DNA of 32,577 nucleotides, from IMG/VR virus record IMGVR_UViG_3300010885_040508, positions 1-32,577 of that record; one strand, given 5' to 3'. The stretch is from a virus. The notes beneath the pieces were generated by a model, which did no database searches, was not told the origin of the DNA, and worked only from the letters and a program-made list of their open reading frames with translations. Within the stretch, counting starts at the first letter, position 1, and the number at the start of each line of letters is the position of its first letter. Position numbers and translations under genes: made by a program. Of the stretch, positions 18,401 to 27,459 are shown in pieces.

Positions 18401-21400
18401 GAGCATTTCCAAGACCATAAGATGTAAATGTTACATAAATTCCTGCAGAAGCATAATTTGGTCTAGTAGATAATCTAAAAGTATCATTTGTTATTTTAAT
18501 TGCATATACCTTTTCTGGTAAAATATTGGTGACAACGCCAACAAAATTTGCTGTAGATCCAATTCCAACTGCAGTTTCACCAATACCAATAAAAGTTGAT
18601 TTGGGTTTATATGTTAATTCTTCATTTGTATTAAAGAAATGATTTTTAATTGTAAAAATTCCTGTTACTGGATCCAATACAGAAGAATTTGTTGGATCAA
18701 ATGTTTTTTTGAAAATTGGATCACCATTATGATATAGATCAAAATCTAGTGCTTTGCCCCTAGATCCATTAATTCCATTGAACTGGAAAGTATTTAATGA
18801 TTCCGAAATTGTCCCATATGTAAGAATTTCTGGGATATTGGCATAATCAGTGTCAGCATAAAATGCTTCAGTATATGAACTAAGGTCAACAACTCCAGTT
18901 ATTGGAGAATCTGGATAAAATTTAAGAACTAAGTTTGATCCAGAATATTCTCCACCAAAAGTTCCGATTCCATTTGTGCTGCCAATTGATAAAAATGGAT
19001 ATTGTTTCGTGTAAATATTAGTCCTATCATTAAGTAAAATTACTTGATGTAATGTACTTGTATTTCCAATACTAACTTTAACTATCGATTTGATAGTTGA
19101 AAAATCCGTCTTTGATAAAGTCACTACTGTGGATATTCCAGATTTTTTAGAATAATCGGATTTATAAATTGCCGTTCTCTCCGACCCATCATTTTGCCCA
19201 TAAGATTTATATCTATATGTACTTATACCTAAAGAGGTACTTCCAAAACCAACGATCCTAGATCTAACACTAATAGTATCTGAAGTATCATTTGTATAAT
19301 TTAAAGATAATAATCCACCAACAGAAAGTGAAGAACTAAAGGATCCTTCCAAATCAAATGAAGCATTTCCAGATGTTCCGTCAGAATCAAAATAATATTC
19401 AGATATGTAAGTGTCTGTTCCATCATGGTTTAAATAAATTTCAACATAATTTGATTGATTTGTAGTATTATTTCTTAAATGAATGTTACAGTGCAGTGAA
19501 TTGTAACTAGTAGAAGCAACTGATACAATTGATGTTGTTATTCCAGATAATACTATACTATTAGTTGATATTAAATCAATCAACCCAAGATTATAAGTAC
19601 CTATTCCAGATAGATCGGTAACAAATTTATTAGTAAGAATTTTAATATCATAATCTTTATTATATGGATCTACTGGGTCAAATCTTAAAAATCTATTATT
19701 GTATTCATCAACATATCCTTTTACTTCGGCAATTCTTTCTTGAGATTGTGGATACGTGCCTATTCCCAAATTACTGACATATCCCTTTTGTAGAGTGTAA
19801 AGTTCACTTTGATTATTTAAAATAATTATCTCATCTATTTGATATTGAGATTTCTCAATATCAGTAATATGCACAAAATATCTAGTATACCTATCATTTG
19901 ATTCAATATTGATTAAATTATTTTGATCAGTATTAGTCAATAATAAACTAGAAAATTTTGAACTAATGTCATCTATTGATAGAACTCTATTTGATTTGCA
20001 TTGGATATAACTTGAAAGTTTTTTATTTTTTAATTTAATAAATTTAGAATTAGTTTCACTTGAATCAACATCAATTGCTGAATCAAAATAGTTAATGGTA
20101 TCAACTCTATTATTGTCGATAAAGTTTAATATCTGAATTGATCCATCTATTGAAGTCCTTATTCCAGAATTTGTTGCACTTGTTATTCCAGTATCCGCAA
20201 AATTCTTCAGTCCGCTAGTATGAAGAAGTCTATTAACAGGAGATGAAAGTTTATCATATTCAATAGGACTCTTTACGGTATAAGAAAGATTTTGGTAATA
20301 ATCGTTATCAGCAACTACTTGGTAGTCTTCATCAAGTTTTCCAATATCATTATTCCACCCAATATCTTTCTTTAAAGAATAATCAGTATCAAATCTAGCA
20401 TCATTTAATTGTATTTTATTAATTTTTGCCACTGCTCCGGACTGATTACCTTTTATAATTTCTCCAACTGACAAATCATAAGATCCAAATACTTTAATTG
20501 TTGATTTATTATAACTTGATATGATTAAATCTCTAGTAATAAATTTATTTGCAATATTTGAAGAAATTTTTTCACCGACACTAAAATCTGAAAATGATTT
20601 TGTGATATTAAATTGTGGATAATCTGCATATGCAATAACTGATGCTAAAGAATCTTGACTAGTTTTAGCTATTCCTGCATTTGTTGTTAATCCTACAATG
20701 CTATACTCTAATTTTGCTGGATTTGTATTTTGAAAATTTGTTATTGTAAAAAAGTTATATCCATAATTTTCAGAATTATAACCAGATCCAGAATTATAAT
20801 TTCGTATTCCTTCCACATAAATTTTATCCCCAACAGAAAACGGTGGACTGGTGAATCCAAGAACGGGTGTGGTTAAATAGCAAGTTACAATTCCAACTCC
20901 GGAAGTTTCTATTGTATTAATTGCGGTTCCATTAGAATTACTAGTTGATATTATTTGAGCATCATTTGCTGAAATTCCTGTAGGTGGTTGCACAATCTTA
21001 ACTGAACCAATACTAGTTCCACTTAAAACTGCTTCTAATAATCCAGTATCGATAATATTTCTTGTGGTGGAATCAATAGTAATTAAATTTGGAGGATAAT
21101 TGTATCCATCACCACCGTTTACTACTTCAACATTTGAAATATTATATGAAGATTCAATTGTAATAAGTGGTGAAATATATGCAGTAGGTCTTAAAGTTCT
21201 ATCTGAAGCATATTCAAATCCTTGATTTAAAATTCTAACTTCTTTTATTTTGCCAATTTCGTCGGATTTTGCAGTAATATATGCACCAGTTCCTTCGGAA
21301 GATATAACTTCGACAAATGTTGGTAGTTTTTTATAATTATTTCCACCAGATAATGTTTTAATTTTATAAATTCCACCTTTTGCAGTTAAAGAAGTTGTTG

Positions 21401-24400
21401 AATATTCTAATTTATCGCAGTCAGATTGAGTATATGTCAATTTTTCTGGATTTTGTTTTAGTGAAATACTAAAAGTAGTCGATCCTACTCCAGATACTGA
21501 GTAATTTGCATTATAATTACTATCCACAAAAGTTATTTGTGAGAAATTTGAGACATCTTTGTCCGATGTGCTGATATAACCAGATTTTTCTAAAGTGTAA
21601 AATAAAGTTTGTGGTAATTCTGCGGAATAATTTAGGGTGAATGCTGCATCTACCGAAATTCCAATAGTTCCAGTATTAGATGATGAGAATGTAGTTGTAG
21701 ATCCTGTAGAAACAAACTCATTATTAAAATCTTTATCATAAAATAATTTAAATTTATATCCAGAAAGTGAAGAATCTGACAAATTGAATACTAAATTATT
21801 ATTTCTTACAGACTTTAATTCTGGATTGATTCTCGTAATGTTTTGGGCATTTCCGCCACTTGATGCAATACTTACTATTGTTGGTGGATTTTGTATGCAA
21901 TCAATATAGGTTTTTGAAAGTTTGATATTGTTATCATCAATTTTATAAACATAATAAGATCCAGTTGATAATCCAGATGCGATTGAATTTGCCGAATATA
22001 CAACTTTATCTCCAGTACTTAATTTGTGCGAATTAATTCTAATTGTGTTGGTTGCTGTATTAATACCTGTAGAGTTAAATCCAATTGGATTAATTAGGAT
22101 ATTTCCAGTAATTGTGTCCCTCTTGACATATACTGAAATTGAAGTTCCAATACCAACTGATAGACTTGGTTGAATATTCAGACTAATAATATCTCCATTT
22201 GATAATCCAAGAGATCTTGAAGTGGATACTGAAACAACGGAATTAATTTTTTCTACTTTGGCAATTATTTGATTGAAATTACTTTCAATTGAATATTCAT
22301 AACTATTTGAATTTGCTCCGTTACTAACAAAAAATACCTCTGAAGAAGATAATGTAGTTTTAATACCTATTGTATCTCTAGACTTAGTAGTTACATAGAC
22401 TACTTGACTATTTCCAGATTCTGGAAGATAAAATGAGGATCCAGAAAATGAAGTTGAAATTGATATTGATGAATATGATGAATTTGGTTTTCTGAAAATT
22501 ACTTGTTGATTATTAGTGAATGGGTGATTCTCAATATAGATTGATTGTGTTGGAACAGATCTAGTATAGGTAGCAACTCCAACTGTTGATATCCCTAAAG
22601 CAAATACTGTAGTAGTGCTTACACCAACACTTTTACCCAATCCAACAGATTCTGATGGTTTGAAAAATACTTTATTGTTTATTTTTGATTCAAAATAATT
22701 AGTGTTCTCATTAATAGTAAATGAATCTGGAACAAATCCTAAATTTGTTGAAGAACTATGTGCTGCTCCAATATTTCTCCTAACTCTAATAATTTTTTCG
22801 TAAGGGAATATATTAAGTAAAGATACAATTTCAGATTCAATACTTATACTACTTCCAATAGAAATATTGTCTGGAATTTGACTTACATAAATGTCAGTAA
22901 CTATACCTGCAACTGAATTTAATGGAACATCTTGACTTATTGTAGTATAATAAGATGTTATACCAATTGATTTAAATTTATTTATTTGACTCAATGATGA
23001 AGTCAATCCAGAAATAACAACATTATCCCCATCTAATAAATTGTGATATGGTAAAATTGTTACTTTTATATTATTTTGATTTGCCCAAGTAAATATACAA
23101 TTTTCATATGAACCTATTTGGGTATCAATCGAAACTATATCATTTCCAGTTAAACTTGAAACAACAGCATTTAATCCACCACCCCCTGTTCCAGTACTAT
23201 CAAATTGGACGATATCATTAATTTTGTAATTTGATCCACTAGTAACGATGTCAAAATTATTAATTGAAGATTTAGATACAGATTCAACAATCGACAATTG
23301 ATTTACCAACTCATTTGATTCAATAATAAAATCATTACCAGCATACTCATCATTAATTTTGTATGGTAAGGTATTTCTAATTAAATTTGAACTATTAAAA
23401 TCAAATGACTGGTTAATATTTAAATTATCATCAATATAATTTGATCGATAAGTGTTTCCGATAAAATATGGGAAAGATGAAATACCAACACTAGAATTAT
23501 CTATTGAAGCAAAATATGCATAAGTTCCATTTATAAATTCTGGTGTTTTGCAATATCTACCATTACTTTCATCAAGATCTCCAGAGTTTGTATATAGATA
23601 ATCCTCAACAAAAAATCCTTGTACAAATCCAGTTGGTCTATTTGTAATATTTGAAGTATTTAATTCATATCCTGTTTTTAAAGTTTTAATATCAGAGAAT
23701 TCATTTTTTGCGTCCGAATACCCATAAGGACCATAAATTGGGTTTCCATCATACGCCCAACCAATTAGTGGAGAGTGGTTATTTGGATTTGTATCATTAA
23801 AATGAGTTCTAATAAAATCACCATATCCAGAGATAGTATATTGTAATTCATCTTGAGATTCTATAACAACCTCATTCCCATATTTAAAGTTTGTATTAAC
23901 AGTTAATGACCTGACATTGAGATCAAAAATAGCATTTTTTCCTGCAGCAATAACTGAAATTGAAGTTGTGGATTGTGAGTATCCTGCGCCGGGATTTATT
24001 ACAATAATCTTTTTAATTTTTCCATTGACAATAATCGGCCTTAAAGTTGCTCCAGTACCATCCCCGTTAACGATTAAATCTGGGATTGAGTAATATTCAG
24101 ATCCACCATATTGAACAAATACATCTTGAATGTATCCATCAACAACAATTGGATTTAATTGTGCATTTTTGCCATTCTTTATAGTAATATTTGGTTTTCT
24201 ATGTAGATTTAAAATAGTTGATCCATAATCATTACCTCCTTCATACAAGTATGCATCAATAATTTCTCCTCTAATAATTGGGGTTGCCGTAATAATTCCA
24301 ACAGTTTGTGATACCGTTCCAACACCAATTGCAGTATAGTTTACAACTAGAGAAATTTTTGGATATGCAAAATATTGGTATCCAGATCCTGTTGATTCAA

Positions 24401-27400
24401 ATTTTACATAATCTTGTCTATTGTAATATGAAGATACTGTTCCAGCATATCCTGCATTACACAATCTGAATGAATCTTCATTTAATTTTAAAACATAATA
24501 TTGATAAGAGGTTGAAAGACCAGAAATTTGTGTAGTTTCATAATCATATGTAATCAAATCTCCATTATTAAATCCGTGATTAGTAAAATTAACACTATAA
24601 TTTTTGGTTGATATTCCAATTGGATTTACGATTAATTTTCTATTTTCGTATCCACTTCCACGATTAATTATTTTTATTTCTTTTAATGTATTTTTATTAT
24701 ACTCTGTTTTAAATTTATGAATTCCTCCAGTATTTACTGTTGTGAATCCAATAGTATTGATTCCTGAATTAAAATCTAAACTGCTTTGATATAATTGGAT
24801 TGTATTATTATTGATTACTTTGCAGTAATATGATGAACCAGTTAATAAGATAGTTCCTGTATAACTATTTGATGAATTTGTTGCTATTCCAATTCCAAGA
24901 TTTTCATTTGAGTCATAGATTAAAGTATCTCCACTGTTTAAATTATGATTTGATGAAAATGTAATAGTTTCGTTAGTGATATCAACACCACCAGAATTGG
25001 TTGATTGTCTTGCATCGAAGGAAATTTCCCTAATTCTTTTAGTGACAATAGGTTCAAAAGATGCTCCCTTTCCATTACCACCTGTAAGTGCAATTGATAC
25101 TACAGAATTTAAATCAAAATCTTGAGGATCTACAAAAATATTCTCAACAGATCCCCTAATTACTGGTTGTATAGAAGCATTTTCTCCAATATTACTTGTA
25201 ATTTCCAATTGTGGTAAGTTGATTACATCATAACCGTATCCACCATTTAAAACATTTACAGATTCCAGAGGTCCGTAATAAATTTTATCATTAGATTTAT
25301 AATTAGTTATTTCCACACCATTTATCAACATACCGGTTGATCCTGGTTGAGTTAATTCACTGGTTCCATTTTTAATATTTAAATTTATGGGGAATTTTTT
25401 GAGTAATTTTTTTGGAGAAATATATTGGTTTTTTTGACTACTTAAAACAAAATATTGTGATCCAGTGCCAGCACCTAAGGTTTCAAATTCTGCATAATTT
25501 TCAGATCCAACAAAAGATTTTGAAGTATATAATTTAATTTGATTTGCGGCAATAACTTGAACATAATATAAACCTTCGTTTAATCCCGGAATTGGTGTAG
25601 ATTCGGCAGTATAATTAATCTCATCTCCACTAATAAATGGGACATTCGATGCGAATGAAATTGTAGAATATTTTTGAGTTTCTGTATTAAAACCCTGAAT
25701 TGCTGCACCGCTTGCTTCTGGTATTGATATTTCAAATAAATTTTTTGTGATCGTATATGATGGTAATGAGTTTGATGCCACATACATATACTCATTATTT
25801 TCTGTATAAACATTTTGAACATCAGAAACTAAAGTGCTATTACCAAATTGTAACTGTGCTCCAGAACTTGACGCTTTAAATAATTTTCTCCTAACATCAT
25901 ACTTTAAGTTTGGATTATAAACAAATCCAGATAACCCACCCAAATTAATTTGATTTGTTGAATTATTAATATTACTAATGTATGGACTTGCAGCAACTAC
26001 AGTTTCAGAATCTCGGATTAGAACTTCAACATTATCACCAATCTTTAAACTTGATTTATCAACTGTACTCAATAGTTGAAAGGAGGATCCAGAAATGGAA
26101 TCTACTTCATATCTGGAGCTTGTATTGTATATCCAACTATTTGCAAAAATTTCTTTATGTGATTTATCTACGGTTGGATTGTTAATAATTTCTCCAAGAT
26201 TTTTTACATAAATTTTTTCACCTTCATCAGTAGTGAAAGTTTCTGATAATGGTACAAAGGATGATAATACTCCAGTAAATCTTAATTGAACTTCTTTTGA
26301 TAAATTGCCATCTTCATACCCATAAACAATTTCATCTGTTCGGATTGAGTCCGTGGCAGAAATTGGATTAACAATTCCAGAACAACCAAAAAATTGGTTA
26401 ATACTTTTACTTGAGTATGTAATAGTATTATCACCACAAATTATCTTTCCATCTGATGGGAATCCAATTGTTGAGTCTACTGTGATAATAGAAGATCCAA
26501 TAGGTGCATTTTCAACTACTATACTTTTCCCTTGTACAGTAAAGGTTCCCTGAATATCTGTGGATTCATTATATCCGATAAAAAGTGAAATTTGATAATA
26601 TGTTTTACCCTTTCTTGTAGTTGCTTCAACACTAGAAATTGAAGCGTATGTATTTGGGTCAGAAGATTTTCTGATAGATTGTCCAATCAATTTAGTTGGA
26701 TTTCCAGAAATTGCCTCTGCCATAACAATTTCTCTCCTCACATATTCTGCTGAGGATGGTTTAATGAGAAAATTTTCTAAATTTACAACTTTTGGAGTTA
26801 CTCCATAAAGAACATTAAAGAGAATTCTAAAAGATTCATCAGTACCTTTTGCCTGATAAAATGATCTTGCCTCTTTTATAAAATTTCCTACATTTAAATC
26901 TGGAATAAAATCAACATCCTCTAATCCAGGAGTTAAAGAATATTTCAGTTTTTTGTAAAATTCTTTTAAAAATAAAGAACTGAGATTTTGTATAGGTTTT
27001 CCTAGACCGTGAGATGCTGCTCTGGATGTAGAAAATCCTAATTCTTGTGGATCTGAAATTGTATGATATGTAGTAATGCCACTAAATCCACGAATACATC
27101 CAGTAAAAGTATTTGTTGTTATGCCAGTATATGTAATTATCTCATCATCAATTTTAAATAAACCATATTTTTGTGGAAACCCTTTTGTACTTGATACTGT
27201 AATGATTCCAGCATTAGAATCAATATTAGTGCCAAGGGAAACATTACCTACAATAACTTCTGGAGTAAGATTATCAAGTTTTAAATATTGATCCAAATTC
27301 TCGGCAACATCTACAGGTCCGCCTTGATATTCTTGAGAGATGTAATATTGCTTTAAAAACTCTGCAGTCTTTGGACTCTCATCTAATATAAATTCAGGAA

Positions 27401-27458
27401 GTTGATTTTCAATTATCTGTTGAACTTTAACTCTAGTTTCAAAACCAGTCTGTATCAT
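15486..27458 (-). CDS. Giant gp7-like baseplate wedge protein fused to a fibre repeat array, 3990 aa
   Basis: Residues about 1-300 are the baseplate part: FILDESPKTAEFLKQYYISQ and, at 201-219, YQAKGTDESFRILFNVLYG, which closely parallels YSTKGIEASYKFLFKVLYN near the C-terminus of T4 gp7. The gene sits exactly where gp7 is expected, between gp6 and gp8. The other about 3700 residues are Ser/Thr/Gly/Asn-rich beta repeats: about 15 GxGY repeats, at least five H-x-GD-x-Y...YYV repeats, several ITYTG...FxGCxRG modules, a YHYH-type motif at 1228-1249 (WAYDGNPIYGPYGYSD), an INGVLQEPG fibre module near 3527 and the C-terminus TFPTIQRRGYGLRDTG. T4 gp7 is 1032 aa. No signal peptide or membrane segment is seen. 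Likely a wedge protein carrying a host-contacting fibre; the fibre role is inference. Confidence 0.85.
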   Translation of the reverse strand: MIQTGFETRVKVQQIIENQLPEFILDESPKTAEFLKQYYISQEYQGGPVDVAENLDQYLKLDNLTPEVIVGNVSLGTNIDSNAGIITVSSTKGFPQKYGLFKIDDEIITYTGITTNTFTGCIRGFSGITTYHTISDPQELGFSTSRAASHGLGKPIQNLSSLFLKEFYKKLKYSLTPGLEDVDFIPDLNVGNFIKEARSFYQAKGTDESFRILFNVLYGVTPKVVNLENFLIKPSSAEYVRREIVMAEAISGNPTKLIGQSIRKSSDPNTYASISSVEATTRKGKTYYQISLFIGYNESTDIQGTFTVQGKSIVVENAPIGSSIITVDSTIGFPSDGKIICGDNTITYSSKSINQFFGCSGIVNPISATDSIRTDEIVYGYEDGNLSKEVQLRFTGVLSSFVPLSETFTTDEGEKIYVKNLGEIINNPTVDKSHKEIFANSWIYNTSSRYEVDSISGSSFQLLSTVDKSSLKIGDNVEVLIRDSETVVAASPYISNINNSTNQINLGGLSGFVYNPNLKYDVRRKLFKASSSGAQLQFGNSTLVSDVQNVYTENNEYMYVASNSLPSYTITKNLFEISIPEASGAAIQGFNTETQKYSTISFASNVPFISGDEINYTAESTPIPGLNEGLYYVQVIAANQIKLYTSKSFVGSENYAEFETLGAGTGSQYFVLSSQKNQYISPKKLLKKFPINLNIKNGTSELTQPGSTGMLINGVEITNYKSNDKIYYGPLESVNVLNGGYGYDVINLPQLEITSNIGENASIQPVIRGSVENIFVDPQDFDLNSVVSIALTGGNGKGASFEPIVTKRIREISFDARQSTNSGGVDITNETITFSSNHNLNSGDTLIYDSNENLGIGIATNSSNSYTGTILLTGSSYYCKVINNNTIQLYQSSLDFNSGINTIGFTTVNTGGIHKFKTEYNKNTLKEIKIINRGSGYENRKLIVNPIGISTKNYSVNFTNHGFNNGDLITYDYETTQISGLSTSYQYYVLKLNEDSFRLCNAGYAGTVSSYYNRQDYVKFESTGSGYQYFAYPKISLVVNYTAIGVGTVSQTVGIITATPIIRGEIIDAYLYEGGNDYGSTILNLHRKPNITIKNGKNAQLNPIVVDGYIQDVFVQYGGSEYYSIPDLIVNGDGTGATLRPIIVNGKIKKIIVINPGAGYSQSTTSISVIAAGKNAIFDLNVRSLTVNTNFKYGNEVVIESQDELQYTISGYGDFIRTHFNDTNPNNHSPLIGWAYDGNPIYGPYGYSDAKNEFSDIKTLKTGYELNTSNITNRPTGFVQGFFVEDYLYTNSGDLDESNGRYCKTPEFINGTYAYFASIDNSSVGISSFPYFIGNTYRSNYIDDNLNINQSFDFNSSNLIRNTLPYKINDEYAGNDFIIESNELVNQLSIVESVSKSSINNFDIVTSGSNYKINDIVQFDSTGTGGGGLNAVVSSLTGNDIVSIDTQIGSYENCIFTWANQNNIKVTILPYHNLLDGDNVVISGLTSSLSQINKFKSIGITSYYTTISQDVPLNSVAGIVTDIYVSQIPDNISIGSSISIESEIVSLLNIFPYEKIIRVRRNIGAAHSSSTNLGFVPDSFTINENTNYFESKINNKVFFKPSESVGLGKSVGVSTTTVFALGISTVGVATYTRSVPTQSIYIENHPFTNNQQVIFRKPNSSYSSISISTSFSGSSFYLPESGNSQVVYVTTKSRDTIGIKTTLSSSEVFFVSNGANSNSYEYSIESNFNQIIAKVEKINSVVSVSTSRSLGLSNGDIISLNIQPSLSVGIGTSISVYVKRDTITGNILINPIGFNSTGINTATNTIRINSHKLSTGDKVVYSANSIASGLSTGSYYVYKIDDNNIKLSKTYIDCIQNPPTIVSIASSGGNAQNITRINPELKSVRNNNLVFNLSDSSLSGYKFKLFYDKDFNNEFVSTGSTTTFSSSNTGTIGISVDAAFTLNYSAELPQTLFYTLEKSGYISTSDKDVSNFSQITFVDSNYNANYSVSGVGSTTFSISLKQNPEKLTYTQSDCDKLEYSTTSLTAKGGIYKIKTLSGGNNYKKLPTFVEVISSEGTGAYITAKSDEIGKIKEVRILNQGFEYASDRTLRPTAYISPLITIESSYNISNVEVVNGGDGYNYPPNLITIDSTTRNIIDTGLLEAVLSGTSIGSVKIVQPPTGISANDAQIISTSNSNGTAINTIETSGVGIVTCYLTTPVLGFTSPPFSVGDKIYVEGIRNYNSGSGYNSENYGYNFFTITNFQNTNPAKLEYSIVGLTTNAGIAKTSQDSLASVIAYADYPQFNITKSFSDFSVGEKISSNIANKFITRDLIISSYNKSTIKVFGSYDLSVGEIIKGNQSGAVAKINKIQLNDARFDTDYSLKKDIGWNNDIGKLDEDYQVVADNDYYQNLSYTVKSPIEYDKLSSPVNRLLHTSGLKNFADTGITSATNSGIRTSIDGSIQILNFIDNNRVDTINYFDSAIDVDSSETNSKFIKLKNKKLSSYIQCKSNRVLSIDDISSKFSSLLLTNTDQNNLINIESNDRYTRYFVHITDIEKSQYQIDEIIILNNQSELYTLQKGYVSNLGIGTYPQSQERIAEVKGYVDEYNNRFLRFDPVDPYNKDYDIKILTNKFVTDLSGIGTYNLGLIDLISTNSIVLSGITTSIVSVASTSYNSLHCNIHLRNNTTNQSNYVEIYLNHDGTDTYISEYYFDSDGTSGNASFDLEGSFSSSLSVGGLLSLNYTNDTSDTISVRSRIVGFGSTSLGISTYRYKSYGQNDGSERTAIYKSDYSKKSGISTVVTLSKTDFSTIKSIVKVSIGNTSTLHQVILLNDRTNIYTKQYPFLSIGSTNGIGTFGGEYSGSNLVLKFYPDSPITGVVDLSSYTEAFYADTDYANIPEILTYGTISESLNTFQFNGINGSRGKALDFDLYHNGDPIFKKTFDPTNSSVLDPVTGIFTIKNHFFNTNEELTYKPKSTFIGIGETAVGIGSTANFVGVVTNILPEKVYAIKITNDTFRLSTRPNYASAGIYVTFTSYGLGNAHELIMTKKNEKSIITIDNVAQYPISYTTINYNLTGNGGQIGASSSIFALSGITSIRPSDILRIDDEYMKVVNIGIGTTSVGPITQAGSTTLVQVNRGYVGSSATSHYDLTSIKVYRGSYNIEGNKIYFSEPPTGNLRNFKDSSNLNYQRSSFNGRVFLRKDYTTNKIYDDISTKFTGIGQTYTLTVNGINTVGLGSTGGNGILFINSIFQTPSTQNNVGNNFSIVENSSVGVSSVIFSGISSNSIIITSVDDVNQNQIPRGGLIVSLGSTGGLGYAPLVGASVTAILNVSGTIVGFGTTGNFGSGYYGTVSIGVTDPNHTGVAATITATVGVGGTLSFNIVGGGSGYLNPTIKIPSPKYENLPVTGVSRIGIGTTTRTGTGLLVNIEVGASSTTGIGSTLFEVSSFKIQRSGYGYNIGDVITPVGLVTAKGIPSPVSQFQLTVLDTFTDSFAAWQFGELDYIDSVENLQDGIRTRFPLYYNSSLLSFEIDLNDPDSSQIDLNSVILIFINGVLQEPGISYTFEGGSSFTFTNPPKIEDSIAIFFYRGTRNVDSSLVNVYETLKPGDIVQLQKNNSIPSTINQNSRTIFNLSSSDKIETNNYSGQGIDNLIDHYRPLGWTKQKVDQKINGELVYKTRDSIESEVYPTAKIIGDFSSNGIEIFVDDSQFFNYEENESATIINSVDALIVTGQDPVSAAITATVSAAGTISALTINSSGSGYSGSTITVKISSPLTVGISTLLPMGVGIGIGKTATATVSVVNGTLSTPIAITNPGLGYSIGMEPQVITATPDPTYEKITTITSVEGFSGIITGISTTAGTSGNPLAIVFNLNVKSPNTFPSGLSTGYPIFIYDTIVGRGVTSIDSSNTAVVGVGTTFLDNIYKIHSFTSIGSTNALITCNVRSTTSVIGIATTGTNIVGKFSWGKMSGFTRSSYPISIAVTGRTVDVGLTTFPTIQRRGYGLRDTGALKKDLG

Positions 27459-27459
27459 A

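Noticed and set aside
3530-25270. Repeats as a possible CRISPR array
   Set aside because: The repeats are protein-level, divergent in DNA, variable in spacing and in coding frame; there is no short identical repeat with uniform spacers.
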